A stretch of 64,000 nucleotides of DNA from Colletes latitarsis. Its lineage: Eukaryota; Arthropoda; Insecta; Hymenoptera; Colletidae. The stretch is taken from NCBI RefSeq assembly GCF_051014445.1, contig NW_027488369.1, positions 11,550,001 through 11,614,000 on the forward strand. The letters run 5' to 3'. Below, in pieces: positions 51,251 to 62,359 of the stretch. Numbering within the stretch: the stretch's first letter is position 1; every line of letters starts with the position of its first letter. The notes beneath the pieces were generated by a model, which worked only from the letters and a program-made list of their open reading frames with translations, was not told the DNA's origin and searched no databases. The translations under genes were made by a program, and so were the position numbers.

Positions 51251-51554
51251 TACTTTGGCCTTTTCGCATACTTGTTGACCAGATCCTGGGTTTTTTCTGT
51301 TTTGGATCCCGTAGTAATGAGGTTCCACACCGAAACAGTCAATTAAACTGGTTGCGATTAATATTTTAAAGGATAACGACGGTTATGTCTCGGGTAGGTC
51401 TGGGATTTGTCCTCATCTGGCTCGTACTTTCGCGTTTTTCGCATACTTGTTGGCCAGATCCTGGCCTTTTTCTGGTTTGGATCACGTAGTAATGTGGTAC
51501 CACACTGTAACAGTCAATAAGTGCTGGTTCCGATTAGTATTTTAGAGGATAACG

Positions 51555-51575
51555 CCGGTTATGTCTGGTATTTGC
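51555..51575 (+). repeat. 11-bp-deleted monomer (165 bp), first of three
   Basis: GGTTATGTCTGGTATTTGCC stands where other monomers have GGTTATGTCTCGGTTAGGTCTGG and so on, an 11-bp loss between two GTCT/GTCTGG direct repeats, consistent with slippage. The identical lesion recurs at ~54,192 and ~56,817. The linked marker CTTTGGCCTTTTCGC sits at 51,253, 53,881 and 56,506, giving steps of 2,628 and 2,625 bp, so all three descend from one event spread by HOR amplification. Confidence 0.9.
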
Positions 51576-52215
51576 CCTCATCTGGCTCATACTTTCGCAT
51601 TTTTCGCATACTTGTTGGCCAGATCATGGCCTTTTTCTGGTTTGAATCACGTAGTAATGCGGTTCCACAACGAAACAGTCAATTAAACCTGGTTGAGATT
51701 AATATTTTAGAGGATAACGCCGGTTATGTCTCGGGTAGGTCTGGGATTTGTCCTCATCTGGCTCGTACTTTCGCGTTTTTCGCATACTTGTTGGCCAGAT
51801 CCTGGCCTTTTTCTGGCTTGGACCACGTAGTAATGTGGTACCACACCGAAACAGTCAATTAAACCTGGTTGCGAATAATATTTTAGAGGATAACGCCGGT
51901 TATGTCTCGGTTAGGTCTGGGATTTGCCCTCATCTGGATCGTGCTTTCGCATTTTTCGCATACTTGTTGGCCAGATCCTGGGTTTTTTCTGGTTTGGATC
52001 CCGCAGTAATGTGGTTCCACAACGAAACAGTCAATTAAACCTGGTTGCGATTAATATTTTAGAGGATAACGCCGGTTATGTCTCGGTTAGGTCTGGTATT
52101 TGCCCTCATCTGGCTCGTACTTTCGCATTTTTCGCATACTTGTTGGCCACATCCTGGCCTTCTTCTGGCTTGGACCACGTAGTAAAGAGGTACCACACTG
52201 AAACAGTAAATTAAA

Positions 52216-52976
52216 CCTGGTTGCGATTAATATTTTAGAGGATAACGCTGGTTATGTCTCGGTTAGGTCTGGGATTTGCCCCCATCTGGCTCATACATTC
52301 GCGTTTTTCGCATACTTGTTGGCCAGATCCTGGCCTTTCTCTGGTTTGGATCACGTAGTAATGCGGTACCACACCGAAACAGTCAATTAAACCAGGTTGC
52401 GATTAATATTTTAGGGGATAACGCCGGTTATGTCTGGGTTAGTTCTGGTATTTGCAATCATCTGGCATATACTTTCGCGTTTGTCGCATACTTGTTGGCC
52501 AGATCCTGGGTTTTTTCTGTTTTAGATCCCGTAGTAATGAGGTTCCACACCGAAGCAGTCAATGAAACTGGTTGCGATTAATATTTTAGAGGATAGCGCC
52601 GGTTATGTCTCGGGTAGGTCTGGGATTTGTCCTCATCTGGCTCGTACTTTCGCGTTTTTCGCATACTTGTTGGCCAGATCCTGGCCTTTTTCTGGCTTGG
52701 ACCACGTAGTAATGTGGTACCACACCGAAACAGTCAATTAAACCTGGTTGCGATTAATATTTTAGTGGATAACGCCGGTTATGTCTCGGTTAGGTCTGGG
52801 ATTAGCCCTCATCTGGCGCGTACTTTCGCATTTTTCGCATTCATGTTGGCAGGATCCTGGGTTTTTTCTGGCTTGGATCATCGTAGCAATGCGGTACCAC
52901 ACCGAAACAGTCAATTACACCTGGTTGCGAATAATATTTTAGAGGATAACGCCGGTTATGTCTCGGTTAGGTCTGG
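52216..52976 (+). repeat. left-type patch inside right domain, 1
   Basis: This stretch has GGCCTTTCTCTGG, TTTTAGGGGATAACGCCGG with GTTAGTTCTGG, TCTGGCGCGTAC with a CGCATTC spacing, and the 177-bp GATCATCGTAG monomer. All are typical of 1-19.5 kb and essentially missing from 19.5-52 kb. Its neighbours on both sides are right-type. It also has private variants such as TCATACATTCGC and TTTGTCGCATAC. Confidence 0.75.
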
Positions 52977-55659
52977 GATTTGCCCCCATCTGGCTCATAC
53001 ATTCGCGTTTTTCGCATACTTGTTGGCCGGATCCTTTGCCTTTTTCTGGTTTGGATCACGTAGTAATGTTGTACCACACTGAAACAGTCAATAGAAGCTG
53101 GTTCCGATTAGTATTTTAGAGGATAACGCCGGTTATGTCTCGGTTAGGTCTGGTATTTGCCCTCATCTGGCTCATACTTTCGCATTTTTCGCATACTTGT
53201 TGGCCAGATCATGGCCTTTTTCTGGTTTGGATCACGTAGTAATGCGGTACCACATCGAAGCAGTCAATTAAACCTGGTTGCGATTAATATTTTAGAGGAT
53301 AACGCCGGTTATGTCTCGGTTAGGTCTGGTATTTGCCCTCATCTGGCTCGTACTTTCGCATTTTGCGCATACTTGTTGGCCAGATCCTGGGTTTTTTCTG
53401 GTTTGGATCCCGTAGTAATGTGGTTCCACAACGAAACAGTCAATTAAACCTGGTTGAGATTAATATTTTAGAGGATAACGCCGGTTATGTCTCGGGTAGG
53501 TCTGGGATTTGTCCTCATCTGGCTCGTACTTTCGCGTTTTTCGCATACTTGTAGGTCAGATTCTGGCCTTTTTCTGGTTTGGATCACGTAGTAATGTGGT
53601 ACCACACTGAAACAGTCAACAAAAGCTGGTTCCGATTAGTATTTTAGAGGATAACGCTGGTTATGTCTGTGTTAGTTCTGGTATTTGAAACCATCTGGCT
53701 CATACTTTCGCGTTTTTCGCACACTTGTTGGCCAGACCCTGGCCCTTTTCTCGTTTGGAACACGTAGTAATGTGGTACCACACTGAACTAGTCATTAGAG
53801 GCTGGTTCCGATAAGTATTTTAGACGATAACGCTGGTTATGTCTGGGTTAGTTCTGGTATTTGCAATCATCTGGCTCATACTTTGGCCTTTTCGCATACT
53901 TGTTGACCAGATCCTGGGTTTTTTCTGTTTTGGATCCCGTAGTAATGAGATTCCACACCGAAACAGTCAATTAAACTGGTTGCGATTAATATTTTAAAGG
54001 ATAACGACGGTTATGTCTCGGGTAGGTCTTGGATTTGTCCTCATCTGGCTCGTACTCTTGCGTTTTTCGCATACTTGTTGGCCAGATCCTGGCCTTTTTC
54101 TGGTTTGGATCACGTAGTAATGTGGTACCACACTGCAACAGTCAATAAGTGCTGGTTCCGATTAGTATTTTAGAGGATAACGCCGGTTATGTCTGGTATT
54201 TGCCCTCATCTGGCTCATACTTTCGCATATTTCGCATACTTGTTGGCCAGATCATGGCCTTTTTCTGGTTTGAATCACGTAGTAATGCGGTACCACACCG
54301 AAGCAGTCAATTAAACATGGTTGCGATTAATATTTTAGAGGATAACGCCGGTTATGTCTGGGTTTGGTCTGGGATTTGCCCTCATCTGGCTCGTACTTTC
54401 GCATTTTGCGCATACTTGTTGGCCAGATCCTGGGTTTTTTCTGGTTTGGATCACGTAGTAATGTGGTACCACACTGAAACAGTCAATAAAAGCTGGTTCC
54501 GATTAGTATTTTAGAGGATAACGCTGGTTATGTCTGTGTTAGTTCTGGTATTTGAAACCATCAGGCTCATACTTTCGCGTTTTTCGCACACTTGTTGGCC
54601 AGACCCCGGCCCTTTTCTCGTTTGGAACACGTAGTAATGTGGTACCACACTGAAATAGTCGATAGAGGCTGGTTCCGATAAGTATTTTAGAGGATAACGC
54701 TGGTTATGTCTGGGTTAGTTCTGGTATTTGCAATCATCTGGGTCATACTTTGGCGTTTTTCGCATACTTGTTGACCAGATTCTGGGTTTTTTCTGTTTTG
54801 GATCCCGTAGTAATGAGGTTCCACACCGAAACAGTCAATTAAACTGGTTGCGATTAATATTTTAGAGGATAACGCCGGTTATGTCTCGGGTAGGTCTGGG
54901 ATTTGTCCGCATCTGGCTCGTACTTTCGCGTTTTTCGCATACTTGTTGGCCAGATCCTGGCCTTTTTCTGGATTGGATCACGTAGTAATGAGGTACCACA
55001 CTGTAACAGTCAATAAAGCTGGTTCCGATTAGTATTTTAGAGGATAACGCAGGTTATGTCTGTGCTAGTTCTGGTATTTGCAATCATCTGGCTCATACTT
55101 TCGCGTTTTTCGCATACTTGTTGGCCGGATCCTTTGCCTTTTTCTGGTTTGGATCACGTAGTAATGTTGTACCACACTGAAACAGTCAATAGAAGCTGGT
55201 TCCGATTAGTATTTTAGAGGATAACGCCGGTTATGTCTCGGTTAGGACTGGTATTTGCCCTCATCTGGCTCATACTTTCGCATTTTTCGCATACTTGTTG
55301 GCCAGATCATGGCCTTTTTCTGGTTTGGATCACGTAGTAATGCGGTACCACATCGAAGCAGTCAATTAAACCTGGTTGCGATTAATATTTTAGAGGATAA
55401 CGCCGGTTATGTCTCGGTTTGGTCTGGGATTTGCCCTCATCTGGCTCGTACTTTCGCATTTTGCGCATACTTGTTGGCCAGATCCTGGGTTTTTCTGGTT
55501 TGGATCCCGTAGTAATGTGGTTCCACAACGAAACAGTCAATTAAACCTGGTTGAGATTAGTATTTTAGAGGATAACGCCGGTTATGTCTCGGGTAGGTCT
55601 GGGATTTGTCCTCATATGGCTCGTACTTTCGCGTTTTTCGCATACTTGTTGGCCAGATC
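52977..55659 (+). repeat. satellite segment with middle 2.63-kb unit
   Basis: About 15 monomers. Bases ~53,100-53,540 match ~55,200-55,640. Bases ~53,640-54,290 match ~51,010-51,660 and carry the second 11-bp-deleted monomer. One-base losses occur near 55,013 (AATAAAGC for AATAAAAGC) and 55,490 (GGGTTTTTCTGG for GGGTTTTTTCTGG). No gene seen. Confidence 0.75.
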
Positions 55660-57468
55660 CTGGCCTTTTTCTGGCTTGGACCACGTAGTAATGTGGTACC
55701 ACACCGAAACAGTCAATTAAACCTGGTTGCGAATAATATTTTGGAGGATAACGCCGGTTATGTCTCGGTTAGGTCTGGGATTTGCCCTCGTCTGGATCGT
55801 ACTTTCGCATTTTTCGCATACTTGTTGGCCAGATCCTGGGTTTCTTCTGGTTTGGATCCCGCAGTAATGTGGTTCCACAACGAAACAGTCAATTAAACCT
55901 GGTTGCGATTAATATTTTAGAGGATAACGCCGGTTATGTCTCGGTTAGGTCTGGTATTTGCCCTCATCTGGCTCGTACTTTCGCATTTTTCGCATACTTG
56001 TTGGCCACATCCTGGCCTTCTTCTGGCTTGGACCACGTAGTAAAGAGGTACCACACTGAAACAGTCAATTAAACCTGGTTCCGATTAATACTTTAGAGGA
56101 TAACGCCGGTTATGTCTCGGTTTGGTCTGGGATTTGCCCTCGTCTGGATCGTACTTTCGCGTTTTTCGCATACTTGTTGGCCAGATCCTGGCCTTTTTCT
56201 GGATTGGATCACGTACTAATGTGGTACCACACTGAAACAGTCAATAAAAGCTGGTTCCGATTAGTATTTTAGAGGATAACGCTGGTTATGTCTGTGTTAG
56301 TTCTGGTATTTGAAACCATCTGGCTCATACTTTCGCGTTTTTCGCACACTTGTTGGCCAGACCCTGGCCCTTTTCTCGTTTGGAACACGTAGTAATGTGG
56401 TACCACACTGAACTAGTCATTAGAGGCTGGTTCCGATAAGTATTTTAGACGATAACGCTGGTTATGTCTGGGTTAGTTCTGGTATTTGCAATCATCTGGC
56501 TCATACTTTGGCCTTTTCGCATACTTGTTGACCAGATCCTGGGTTTTTTCTGTTTTGGATCCCGTAGTAATGAGGTTCCACACCGAAACAGTCAATTAAA
56601 CTGGTTGCGATTAATATTTTAAAGGATAACGACGGTTATGTCTCGGGTAGGTCTGGGATTTGTCCTCATCTGGCTCGTACTTTCGCGTTTTTCGCATACT
56701 TGTTGGCCAGATCCTGGCCTTTTTCTGGTTTGGATCACGTAGTAATGTGGTACCACACTGTAACAGTCAATAAGTGCTGGTTCCGATTAGTATTTTAGAG
56801 GATAACGCCGGTTATGTCTGGTATTTGCCCTCATCTGGCTCATACTTTCGCATTTTTCGCATACTTGTTGGCCAGATCATGGCCTTTTTCTGGTTTGAAT
56901 CACGTAGTAATGCGGTTCCACAACGAAACAGTCAATTAAACCTGGTTGAGATTAATATTTTAGAGGATAACGCCGGTTATGTCTCGGGTAGGTCTGGGAT
57001 TTGTCCTCATCTGGCTCGTACTTTCGCGTTTTTCGCATACTTGTTGGCCAGATCCTGGCCTTTTTCTGGCTTGGACCACGTAGTAATGTGGTACCACACC
57101 GAAACAGTCAATTAAACCTGGTTGCGAATAATATTTTAGAGGATAACGCCGGTTATGTCTCGGTTAGGTCTGGGATTTGCCCTCATCTGGATCGTGCTTT
57201 CGCATTTTTCGCATACTTGTTGGCCAGATCCTGGGTTTTTTCTGGTTTGGATCCCGCAGTAATGTGGTTCCACAACGAAACAGTCAATTAAACCTGGTTG
57301 CGATTAATATTTTAGAGGATAACGCCGGTTATGTCTCGGTTAGGTCTGGTATTTGCCCTCATCTGGCTCGTACTTTCGCATTTTTCGCATACTTGTTGGC
57401 CACATCCTGGCCTTCTTCTGGCTTGGGCCACGTAGTAAAGAGGTACCACACTGAAACAGTAAATTAAA

Positions 57469-58860
57469 CCTGGTTGCGATTAATATTTTAGAGGATAACG
57501 CTGGTTATGTCTCGGTTAGGTCTGGGATTTGCCCCCATCTGGCTCATACATTCGCGTTTTTCGCATACTTGTTGGCCAGATCCTGGCCTTTCTCTGGTTT
57601 GGATCACGTAGTAATGCGGTACCACACCGAAACAGTCAATTAAACCAGGTTGCGATTAATATTTTAGGGGATAACGCCGGTTATGTCTGGGTTAGTTCTG
57701 GTATTTGCAATCATCTGGCATATACTTTCGCGTTTGTCGCATACTTGTTGGCCAGATCCTGGGTTTTTTCTGTTTTAGATCCCGTAGTAATGAGGTTCCA
57801 CACCGAAGCAGTCAATGAAACTGGTTGCGATTAATATTTTAGAGGATAGCGCCGGTTATGTCTCGGGTAGGTCTGGGATTTGTCCTCATCTGGCTCGTAC
57901 TTTCGCGTTTTTCGCATACTTGTTGGCCAGATCCTGGCCTTTTTCTGGCTTGGACCACGTAGTAATGTGGTACCACACCGAAACAGTCTATTAAACCTGG
58001 TTGCGATTAATATTTTAGTGGATAACGCCGGTTATGTCTCGGTTAGGTCTGGGATTAGCCCTCATCTGGCGCGTACTTTCGCATTTTTCGCATTCATGTT
58101 GGCCAGATCCTGGGTTTTTTCTGGCTTGGATCATCGTAGCAATGCGGTACCACACCGAAACAGTCAATTACACCTGGTTGCGAATAATATTTTAGAGGAT
58201 AACGCCGGTTATGTCTCGGTTAGGTCTGGTATTTGCCCTCATCTGGATCGTACTTTCGCGTTTTTCGCATACTTGTTGGCCAGATCCTGGGTTTTTTCTG
58301 GCTTGGATCATCGTAGCAATGCGGTACCACACCGAAACAGTCAATTATACCTGGTTGCGGTTAATATTTTAGGGGATAACGTCGGTTTTGTCTGGGTTAG
58401 GTCTGGTATTTGCCCTCATCTGGCTCGAACTTTCACATTTTTCACCTACTTGTTGGCCAGATCCTGGGCTTTATCTGGTTTGGATCACGTAGTAATGAGG
58501 TTCCACACCGAAACAGTCAATTGAACCTGGTTGCGATTAATATTTTAGAGGATAACGCCGATTATGTCTCGGTTAGTTCTGGTATTTCCCCACATCTGGC
58601 TCGGACTTTCGTATTTTTCGCATACTTGTTGGCCAGACCCTGGCCCTTTTCTGGTTTGGATCACGTAGTAATGTGGTACCACACTGAAACAGTCAATTAT
58701 ACCTGGTTCCGATTAATATTTTAGGGGATAACGCCGGATATGTCTGGGTTAGTTCTGGTATTTGCAATCATCTGGCATATACTTTCGCGTTTGTCGCATA
58801 CTTGTTGGCCAGATCCTGGGCTTTTTCTGGTTTGGATCACGTAGTAATGCGGTACCACAC
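57469..58860 (+). repeat. left-type patch inside right domain, 2
   Basis: The first half duplicates patch 1. The second half (about 58,230-58,520) extends it with two more 177-bp monomers and the string CTCGAACTTTC ... GGGCTTTATCTGG, otherwise seen only near 17,460-17,510 and, in part, 18,341. Its run of consecutive 177-bp monomers produces the longest open frame in the window (57,880-58,524, 214 codons), which I regard as incidental. Confidence 0.75.
58301..58316 (+). repeat. +1 monomer variant (177 bp), representative site
   Basis: GATCATCGTAGCAATG replaces the usual GATCACGTAGTAATG, adding one base and making the monomer 177 bp, a multiple of three. I find it at about 1,135, 3,249, 5,011, 7,828, 8,533, 10,470, 10,999, 13,994, 14,347, 15,580, 17,341 and 18,221 in the left domain. 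In the right domain it occurs only at about 52,876, 58,129 and 58,305. Because the length is divisible by three, reading frames pass through; every open frame of 130 codons or more contains it. Confidence 0.9.
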
Positions 58861-61604
58861 TGTAACAGTCAATAAAAGCTGGTTCCGATTAGTATTTTAG
58901 AGGATAACGCTGGTTATGTCTGGGTTAGTTCTGGGATTTGCCCTCATCTGGATCGTACTTTCGCATTTTTCGCATACTTGTTGGCCAGACCCTGGCCATT
59001 TTCTCGTTTGGAACACGTAGTAATGTGGTACCACACTGTAACAGTCAATAAAAGCTGGTTCCGATTAGTATTTTAGAGGATAACGCAGGTTATGTCTGTG
59101 TTAGTTCTGGTATTTGCAATCATCTGGCTCATACTTTCGCGTTTTTCGCATACTTGTTGGCCAGATCCTTTGCCTTTTTCTGGTTTGGATCACGTAGTAA
59201 TGTTGTACCACACTGAAACGGTCAATAGAAGCTGGTTCCGATTAGTATTTTAGAGGATAACGCCGGTTATGTCTCGGGTAGGTCTGGGATTTGTCCTCAT
59301 CTGGCTCGTACTTTCGCATTTTTCGCATACTTGTTGGCCACATCCTGGCCTTCTTCTGGCTTGGGCCACGTAGTAATGTGGTACCACACCGAAACAGTCA
59401 ATTAAACCTGGTTGCGAATAATATTTTAGAGGATAACGCCGGTTATGTCTCGGTTAGGTCTGGGATTTGCCCTCGTCTGGATCGTACTTTCGCATTTTTC
59501 GCATACTTGTTGGCCAGATCCTGGGCTTTTTCTGGTTTGGATCCCGCAGTAATGTGGTTCCACAACGAAACAGTCAATTATACCTGGTTGCGATTAATAT
59601 TTTAGAGGATAACGCTGGTTATGTCTCGGTTAGGTCTGGTATTTGCCCTCATCTGGCTCGTACTTTCGCATTTTTCGCATACTTGTTGGCCACATCCTGG
59701 CCTTCTACTGGCTTGGGCCACGTAGTAAAGAGGTGCCACACTGAAACAGTCAATTAAACCTGGTTCCGATTAATACTTTAGAGGATAACGCCGTTTATGT
59801 CTCGGGTAGGTCTGGGATTTGTCCTCATCTGGCTCGTACTTTCGCGTTTTTCGCATACTTGTAGGCCAGATTCTGGCCTTTTTCTGGTTTGGATCACGTA
59901 GTAATGTGGTACCACACTGAAACAGTCAATAAAAGCTGGTTCCGATTTGTATTTTAGAGGATAACGCTGGTTATGTCTGTGTTAGATCTGGTATTTGAAA
60001 CCATCTGGCTCATACTTTCGCGTTTTTCGCACACTTGTTGGCCAGACCCTGGCCCTTTTCTCGTTTGGAACACGTAGTAATGTGGTACCACACTGAACTA
60101 GTCATTAGAGGCTGGTTCCGATAAGTATTTTAGACGATAACGCTGGTTATGTCTGGGTTAGTTCTGGTATTTGCAATCATCTGGCTCATACTTTGGCGTT
60201 TTTCGCATACTTGTTGACCAGATCCTGGGTTTTTTCTGTTTTGGATCCCGTAGTAATGAGGTTCCACACCGAAACAGTCAATTAAACTGGTTGCGATTAA
60301 TATTTTAAAGGATAACGCCGGTTATGTCTCGGGTAGGTCTGGGATTTGTCCTCATCTGGCTCGTACTTTCGCGTTTTACGCATACTTGTTGGCCAGATCC
60401 TGGCCTTTTTCTGGTTTGGATCACGTAGTAATGTGGTACCACACTGTAACAGTCAATAAGTGCTGGTTCCGATTAGTATTTTAGAGGATAACGCCGGTTA
60501 TGTCTCGGTTAGGTCTGGTATTTGCCCTCATCTGGCTGATACTTTCGCATTTTTCGCATACTTGTTGGCCAGATCATGGCCTTTTTCTGGTTTGAATCAC
60601 GTAGTAAGGCGGTACCACACCGAAGCAGTCAATTAAACCTGGTTGCGATTAATATTTTATAGGATAACGCCGATTATGTCTCGGTTTGGTCTGGGATTTG
60701 CCCTCATCTGGCTCGTACTTTCGCATTTTGCGCATACTTGTTGGCCAGATCCTGGGTTTTTTCTGGTTTGGATCCCGTAGTAATGTGGTTCCACAACGAA
60801 ACAGACAATTAAACCTGGTTGAGATTAATATTTTAGAGGATAACGCCGGTTATGTCTCGGATAGGTCTGGGATTTGTCCTCATCTGGCTCGTACTTTCGC
60901 GTTTTTCGCATACTTGTTGGCCAGATCCTGGCCTTTTTCTGGCTTGGACCACGTAGTAATGTGGTACCACAACGAAACAGTCAATTAAACCTGGTTGCGA
61001 ATAATATTTTAGAGGATAACGCCGGTTATGTCTCGGTTAGGTCTGGGATTTGCCCTCATCTGGATCGTACTTTCGCATTTTTCGCATACTTGTTGGCCAG
61101 ATCCTGGGTTTTTTCTGGTTTGGATCCCGCAGTAATGTGGTTCCAGAACGAAACAGTCAATTAAACCTGGTTGCGATTAACATTTTAGAGGATAACGCCG
61201 GTTATGTCTCGGTTAGTTCTGGTATTTGCCCTCATCTGACTCGTACTTTCGCATTTTTCGCATACTTGTTGGCCACATCCTGGCCTTCTTCTGGCTTGGA
61301 CCACGTAGTAAAGAGGTACCACACTGAAACAGTAAATTAAACCTGGTTCCGATCAATACTTTAGAGGATAACGCCGGTTATGTCTCGGGTAGGTCTGGGA
61401 TTTGTCCTCATCTGGCTCGTACTTTCGCATTTTTCGCATACTTGTTGGCCAGATCCTGGGTTTTTTCTGGTTTGGATCACGTAGTAATGCGGTACCACAC
61501 CGAAGCAGTCAATTAAACCTGGTTGCGATTAATATTTTAGAGGATAACGCCGGTTATGTCTCGGTTTGGTCTGGGATTTGCCCTCATCTGGCTCGTACTT
61601 TCGC

Positions 61605-62359
61605 ATTTTGCGCATACTTGTTGGCCCGATCCTGGGATTTTTCTGGTTTGGATCTCGTAGTAATGTGTAGCCACACTGAAACAGACATTAAAAGCATGTG
61701 CCGATTCGTATTTTAGAGGTTAACGCTGGTTATGTCAGGCATAGTTCTGGTATTTGCAATCATCTGGCTCGTACTTTCGCGTTTTTCGCATACTTGTGGG
61801 CCAGATTCCGGCCTTTTTCTGGTTTGGATCACGTAGTAATGTGGTACCACACTGAAACAGTCAATAAAAGCTGGTTCCGATTAGTATTTTAGAGGATAAC
61901 GCTGGTTATGTCTGTGTTAGTTCTGGTATTTGAAACCATCTGGCTCATACTTTCGCGTTTTTCGCACACTTGTTGGCCAGACCCTGGCCCTTTTCTCGTT
62001 TGGAACACGTAGTAATGTGGTACCACACTGAAATAGTCAATAGAGGCTGGTTCCGATAAGTATTTTAGAGGATAACGCTGGTTATGTCTGGGTTAGTTCT
62101 GGTATTTGCAATCATCTGGCTCATACTTTGGCGTTTTTCGCATACTTGTTGGCCCGATCCTGGGATTTTTCTGGTTTGGATCTCGTAGTAATGTGTAGCC
62201 ACACTGAAACAGACATTAAAAGCATGTTCCGATTCGTATTTTAGAGGTTAACGCTGGTTATGTCAGGCATAGTTCTGGGATTTGTCCTCATCTGGCTCGT
62301 ACTTTCACATTTTGCGCATACTTGTTGGCCAGATCCTGGGTTTTTTCTGGTTTGGATCC
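61605..62359 (+). repeat. three-monomer expansion at a duplication junction
   Basis: Between two blocks collinear with 41,472-45,209, this 755-bp interval replaces only 228 bp (43,341-43,568), a net gain of 527 bp or three monomers minus one base. It contains two copies of the rare GTGTAGCCACACTG with GAAACAGACATTAAAAGC, at ~61,666 and ~62,192, flanking a GAAACCATC/CTCGTTTGG pair. Confidence 0.75.

Larger units (their letters stand above)
50407..52976 (+). repeat. 2.6-kb block duplicated at 55,660-58,229
   Basis: Displacement is 5,253 bp (30 monomers minus 27 bp, explained by 11-bp and 1-bp deletions carried along). It includes CTTTGGCCTTTTCGC (one base short), the 11-bp-deleted monomer near 51,565 and the left-type patch at ~52.2-53.0 kb. 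Differences include TTGGCAGGATCC at ~52,848 against TTGGCCAGATCC. Confidence 0.85.

Noticed and set aside
57880..58524. The longest open frame (214 codons) as a repetitive protein gene
   Set aside because: It starts at TTG, lies wholly in satellite, and exists only because several consecutive monomers are 177 bp. The same peptide pieces appear in shifted frames all along the array and on the other strand.
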